Assembly (NCBI GenBank): GCA_963691815.1 | Contig: OY829660.1 | Span: 27,778,172-27,842,171, forward strand | Origin: Echiichthys vipera | Taxonomy: Eukaryota; Chordata; Actinopteri; Perciformes; Trachinidae | Direction of reading: 5' to 3' | DNA: 64,000 nt | In this document: positions 52,240-64,000 of the stretch, piece after piece | Position numbering within the stretch: the first letter of the stretch is position 1 | How the letters are laid out: every line of letters begins with the position of its first letter | Position numbers and translations under genes: made by a program | Notes under the pieces: generated by a model | Database searches by the model: none | What the model was told of the DNA's origin: nothing | The model's input: the letters and a program-made list of their open reading frames with translations, nothing else

Positions 52240-52515
52240 TTAGAGCTGCAACCATTAGTCGATTAATCAATTAGTTGTCAACTATTAATTAATAATGAAT
52301 CGCCTACTCTATTGAAAATCAATCATTTTCAGTCTGAAGTCAGCTTCTTAAATGTTAATATGATCTGTTTTCTCTCCTGTAAAAGAGGTTTGAGGACGTC
52401 GTCTTGGACTTTGGGAAACATTGATCACCATTTTATAGCCCAAAAAATGAATCCATTTATCAAGAAAATAATCAACATATTGATAATGAAGATAATAGTT
52501 AGTTGCAAAACTACT
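52240..52515. repeat. Common fish dispersed repeat
   Basis: AGAGCTGCAACCATTAGTCG, ATTAATCAATTAGTTGTCAA and later GAAAATAATCAACATATTGA. This order of phrases is typical of a widespread teleost element. The right end is not defined. Confidence 0.55.
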
Positions 52516-54200
52516 GGTGATTATGAAATATGAATGAAGCAGCTGATAGCAGCTAATGTAAATGTGACTTACAGTATGTTGATAGACATTCAGTATTTTA
52601 CACATTTTGTTCTTGCATATTCAATAGTAGAATTCTAATTTGACAGTTCTGTCTGCTCTGGGTACATTCATAAGCGTCAAAAAGGACTGAGACAAACTCA
52701 GATGATCAATATGCAGTAGAGTGCTCATATCCTGCAGGGCTGTGACCCAACGTGCTCAGAGCTGCTGTGGAGGCTCTTTTCCATGGCTGTGACATCAGCT
52801 CCAGCCTGTAAACATGATAGAGAACTCTGGGAAATGATGAGCAAACAGGGTTCAGGTCACGCTTGTTTTACTTGAATTTTATTTCATTGCATGTCTGCTG
52901 TACTAGACGATACAGGGCATGGTTGGAAAGAGTGGGAACACGCTGACATGTTCATGGCACCTCACCTGACCGTAGGCTTTGGCTGAAATGGAGCACTTTA
53001 AAAGGGAACTGCCATCAGATAGAAAGGAAAAAAGGATGCTGAAGGGAAACAAATCATCGAGCTCAGAAAACCTAAAGAAGGGACCACTATCAGTGCAGCA
53101 TCCTAACAGCTGGTGTCCCGTCAGCACTGGGCAATGTTAGCTAGTGCTGCTAACAGCTACATTCCAAGAGGAACGCTTCATTAAAGGGTCATTACAATAT
53201 CTTTTCCTGTATTGATTAGCCACTACGTTCACACAGACTGTTGCTGGACACATGGAAGTGACTCTATAATCCAGATTGTCATGGGGAAGAGAATCAAGGC
53301 CCTGCTGCAACGCATGAGCGGCACTTAAAAAGTTATAACTTCACTCGAATGTTACTGCAGCAGAAAAAAACCCTGTAAAATCAGCAAGTTGACCTTTTGT
53401 TGAGTCATGTGACATCAGGCACAGCTTAAATCCCAGTGAGTTTTCACTGCGATGAGCTCCAGTGTTCAGTGGTGTTCTTTTAACACCTGTACTGGAATAC
53501 AGTGGGCATACGAGACACTGGGATGACACCTTTTAATGATTTAGATAAAGCACTCCATTTTTGATTTGTTTCTCTCATGGAACAACCCATTATTATATAA
53601 TCATATTTCTATTTCAATCATTTGTCTTTGTACATTGTGTTACCTCTTTATTATCACAGACCAAATGGAATATGGAGTAGTATAATTGTTTTACAATCAA
53701 AAGAAACTTGAATAGCAGAATTCTATTTGATATAAAATGACTTTAAAGGGATCAATTGTGTAATACATGTATTCATATGTGTTCATACCAATATAAGGGA
53801 ACCATGCTGGTAAATGATAAGAACAGGCAGTGACGTTTGACTCGGAGCTGAGGGAAAAATTGTGGAATACAATAGAAAAGGACTTTGTCATGTTCCACCA
53901 GTAATGTGCCAAAGCTCTCTGAGACCTGTGGGAACATCTCAGCTCCATTTTTACAACTTTCTTTCTATGTCTTTGTTGCCCCAGGGACTTCTGTGTGTCA
54001 GTGGCGATGCTCATTAAACAAGTTTTATAAGGTGGAAGTAGTCTGTGTTTGACTTCAATTCTGAATTCAAGTTAGTCACTCTGCTTTATAGAAAAGTGTA
54101 GCACGTAACCAGGTGGTCATATGAGAAATAAAGGGAACTCAAATTTAGGGGGTGAAATGAATTTAACCTCTACTTAAAAAAGGTGCTCTGACTGCCTAAG
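52516..54200. other. Intergenic, no gene recognised
   Basis: Between the convergent mfsd12 and depdc5. Only short unsupported frames on both strands. Confidence 0.55.
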
Positions 54201-54204
54201 TATC

Positions 54205-54465
54205 TGTATATACGGTGTATATATATACACATCATATATATATATATACATCATATATATATATATATACATCAGATACATATACCATATATATGGTATA
54301 TATATACATCATATATACTGTATATACCATATATATGGTATGTATATATATGATGTATATATACATCATATATATACATCAGATATGATGTGTATATATA
54401 TACCATATATACATATACCATGTATATGTATATAAGGTATATATATATATGGTATATATGTTTTT
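54205..54465. repeat. AT-rich palindromic repeat
   Basis: Repeating TATATACATCATATATA and CCATATATGGTATATATA words in both orientations, about 260 bp, with many self-complementary stretches. Confidence 0.9.
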
Positions 54466-55653
54466 TCTTTTACAGTGGTATAAGTCCATAATTAGCAACA
54501 ACACTCGGTAACCTGAGTGGAAACCAGTTAAATAGCATGTAATTGTCGCACAGGGCAAACATCAGAAAGTGGATCATTCTGATGGTAAATAGTTCAAACT
54601 ATAATTGTGAAACCAGGGCTCTGATATAATAAAATACATAATTAAAAATTGTGGTTTTAATGACTTTCAATCGGACATTTTTGTACTTAAAGGTCAGAGT
54701 GTCTGTATTGTGGCCAACAGTTTATTATTAACTGAAGGGTGTGGTCTTTACCTACTCTGTATAATTTCCTGAGATAACGTTGGTCATGATTAAATAAATA
54801 AAATAAAATGAAATTGAATTGAATTGAACTTATTACATGTATGCCATATGCATTGGCACAGCTAAAATGATCGAGAACTTCAAAAAAGCCAAGAATGTAC
54901 CTAGAGACACGAGTTAAATAAACATGGACGAGAAGTCCTGAAAGGTAGAATGTAGGAAGTGTCGCTTACTGCAACTAAAGAGCATCACAGAGAGAGAGAG
55001 AAACAATAATAATGGTGCGAGCTGGAGAGTGAATGAAGAGAGCAACCTCCGTTCATTAAGGACAAAGTGAATCAGAGGAATAAAACAGTATTTTCTGATC
55101 GTTACATTCAAAGCACAAATCAACACACAACTCCATACAGCCCTGCTGGAAGCTGCTGCACTGTCAGATTATGAGTGAATTCAGAGCTTCAACCTGTGTG
55201 TGCGTGTGTTGGTAAAACGCACACCAACTGACAGCCAACAACCAACAGTCTAAAGTCAGTGTTTAGACTGAACGTCGTTTCGCCATGGCACTTTCAACAA
55301 TCTAGTCAGATCTGCTTTGTCCAACCAAATGGTTCAGCTGCAGATGTGTCACATCCCAAAATAACTCTGCCGGCTGAAAATGACAGGAAGTGATTGTTTA
55401 TTGGATGCAACACAAAAAGCAGGATGTGACATAAAAAAACAGTGCGAGTCTAAAATCGTCTAGTGCTTAATAGGCAAGTTGAGTTCTTTATTTTAGCAGC
55501 ATATCTGCTCTTAAGGCATGAATTGGGTATTTAAATGGTTGAGTATTTAATACTGTAAACATCCACAGGGATCAGTGGTTTATTATTCTCATCAGGGGTC
55601 AGTCGGAGCAGCACACCTGAACACAGGACAGAGCGTATCTCTGAGGCCAACGC
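54466..55653. other. Intergenic, no gene recognised
   Basis: Contains a partial repeat C-like piece near 54766-54835. Otherwise unassigned. Confidence 0.5.
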
Positions 55654-55659
55654 TTTATT
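55654..55659 (-). terminator. depdc5: Polyadenylation signal of depdc5 (predicted)
   Basis: AATAAA on the minus strand about 50 bp after the depdc5 stop codon, giving a very short 3-prime UTR. Further signals could exist downstream. Confidence 0.6.
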
Positions 55660-55705
55660 TGATAAATAAAGTTTTCAAGTTGTTTTCCTGCAGTCGTCTC
55701 TCCTG

Positions 55706-63142
<7,437 letters not shown>

Positions 63143-64000
63143 CTGTAGCAGCTGGCAGACAGACAGAGGGAGGTGGAGAGACAGGAAGACAGGAGGCAAA
63201 GGAAGCAGAAAAAGGGTGGATAGATGCATGATGGGCAGGCAGGAGGAGGAGTGAGAGCAGGTGGTGTGCATAGATTGAGACTAAATTATCTTCAATCCTA
63301 CATGAAGTTAAAACAGCATTATTTATTTCAAAGAGACATTTCCTGTCAAAACAACAAATAAGCTTTGAATGCAGTCAGTGTCTAATGAATGATTTCAGCT
63401 TCAAAATAATAATATTCCAGGAAACAAGTCCAAGGTGTCAGAAAGCAAACTGGAAAAGTATTCATTCTGTAAAGTTGTTGGTTTAAAGATGCAAGCGTTT
63501 GCGCTGAGGTTAAAGGTGACAAATGAAACTTTGAGCGGTCGCATGAAGCAAGAATGGAGCCGCAGCAGAAACAGTGTCACGACGTAGGGCATTGTGATTG
63601 TTCTTCATGTTGAAAAGCCAGGAGAGCGACAGGCGAGGACATCGCACACCGCAGCACTACTGCACCACTGAACCACAGCCACTAACACCACAGCATGCAC
63701 TGAAACACCACACCACCTATTACTGCTCCTGGATCTGCTACACACTAACCACACATCATGCACTGATTGGATGGTGAAGGTGGAGAATTTGATCACATCA
63801 CACAATTTGATCACCTAACGTTAGTGTAGCACTAACGTTCAACACAGTACAGCTCTACAGTCCACCGTCAGGAGAGCCAGTCCAGTATCTCTGTCACACA
63901 ACAAAGAGATGATAATGATAATGATGATGATGATGATGATGGACGCTGACAGATATGATGTCATGAAAGCAGTTCTGTGGTGATGGAAAGATGATGCATT
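63143..64000. other. depdc5 intron, right edge
   Basis: Sequence upstream of the acceptor at 63142/63143 on the minus strand. A (GAT)n run lies at 63908-63942. I see no further depdc5 exon, so the next exon is outside the window. Confidence 0.6.

Overview
The window is vertebrate nuclear DNA, almost certainly from a teleost fish of percomorph type. The evidence is GT-AG introns, very long (TG)n tracts, decayed Tc1, hAT and PIF/Harbinger DNA transposons with many short derivatives, tRNA-like SINE pieces, and three conserved animal genes. Most long open frames in the window are microsatellite or minisatellite artefacts. The coding content is carried by about 27 short exons, whose boundaries I assigned by splice sites, reading phase and remembered human orthologues.

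Layout. Positions 1-9000 hold no convincing gene: transposon ends, a SINE-like block, a 2.3-kb minisatellite of 34-bp units (1905-4187) and one orphan immunoglobulin-like exon on the minus strand (5861-6003). A CpG-richer block near 9050-9316 may be a promoter and first exon. A 1.58-kb Tc1 element (10678-12254) with an internal minisatellite follows. csnk1g2 (plus strand, casein kinase I gamma 2) has 11 coding exons from 16815 to 33173. A poorly explained stretch (34278-36000) contains a possible minus-strand terminal exon converging on csnk1g2. mfsd12 (plus strand, lysosomal/melanosomal major facilitator) has 11 coding exons from 37830 to 51277 and an upstream M-box/CLEAR-type site. A repeat-rich gap (51278-55653) separates it from the last five exons of depdc5 (minus strand, GATOR1 subunit), running from 63142 down to 55706; the gene continues past the right edge.

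The three proteins act at membranes in related physiology: CK1-gamma is a palmitoylated membrane kinase, MFSD12 is a cysteine transporter of lysosome-related organelles, and DEPDC5 restrains mTORC1 at the lysosome. They share no operon-like organisation, and their adjacency need not be functional.

I found no clearly new biological system. The most notable signals are: long sense-strand (TG)n tracts directly against splice sites in all three genes; a near-perfect 64-bp palindrome in mfsd12 intron 2; a poly-glycine expansion and an extra 34-codon exon in csnk1g2; two recurrent repeat families with five copies each; and weak hints of additional small genes.
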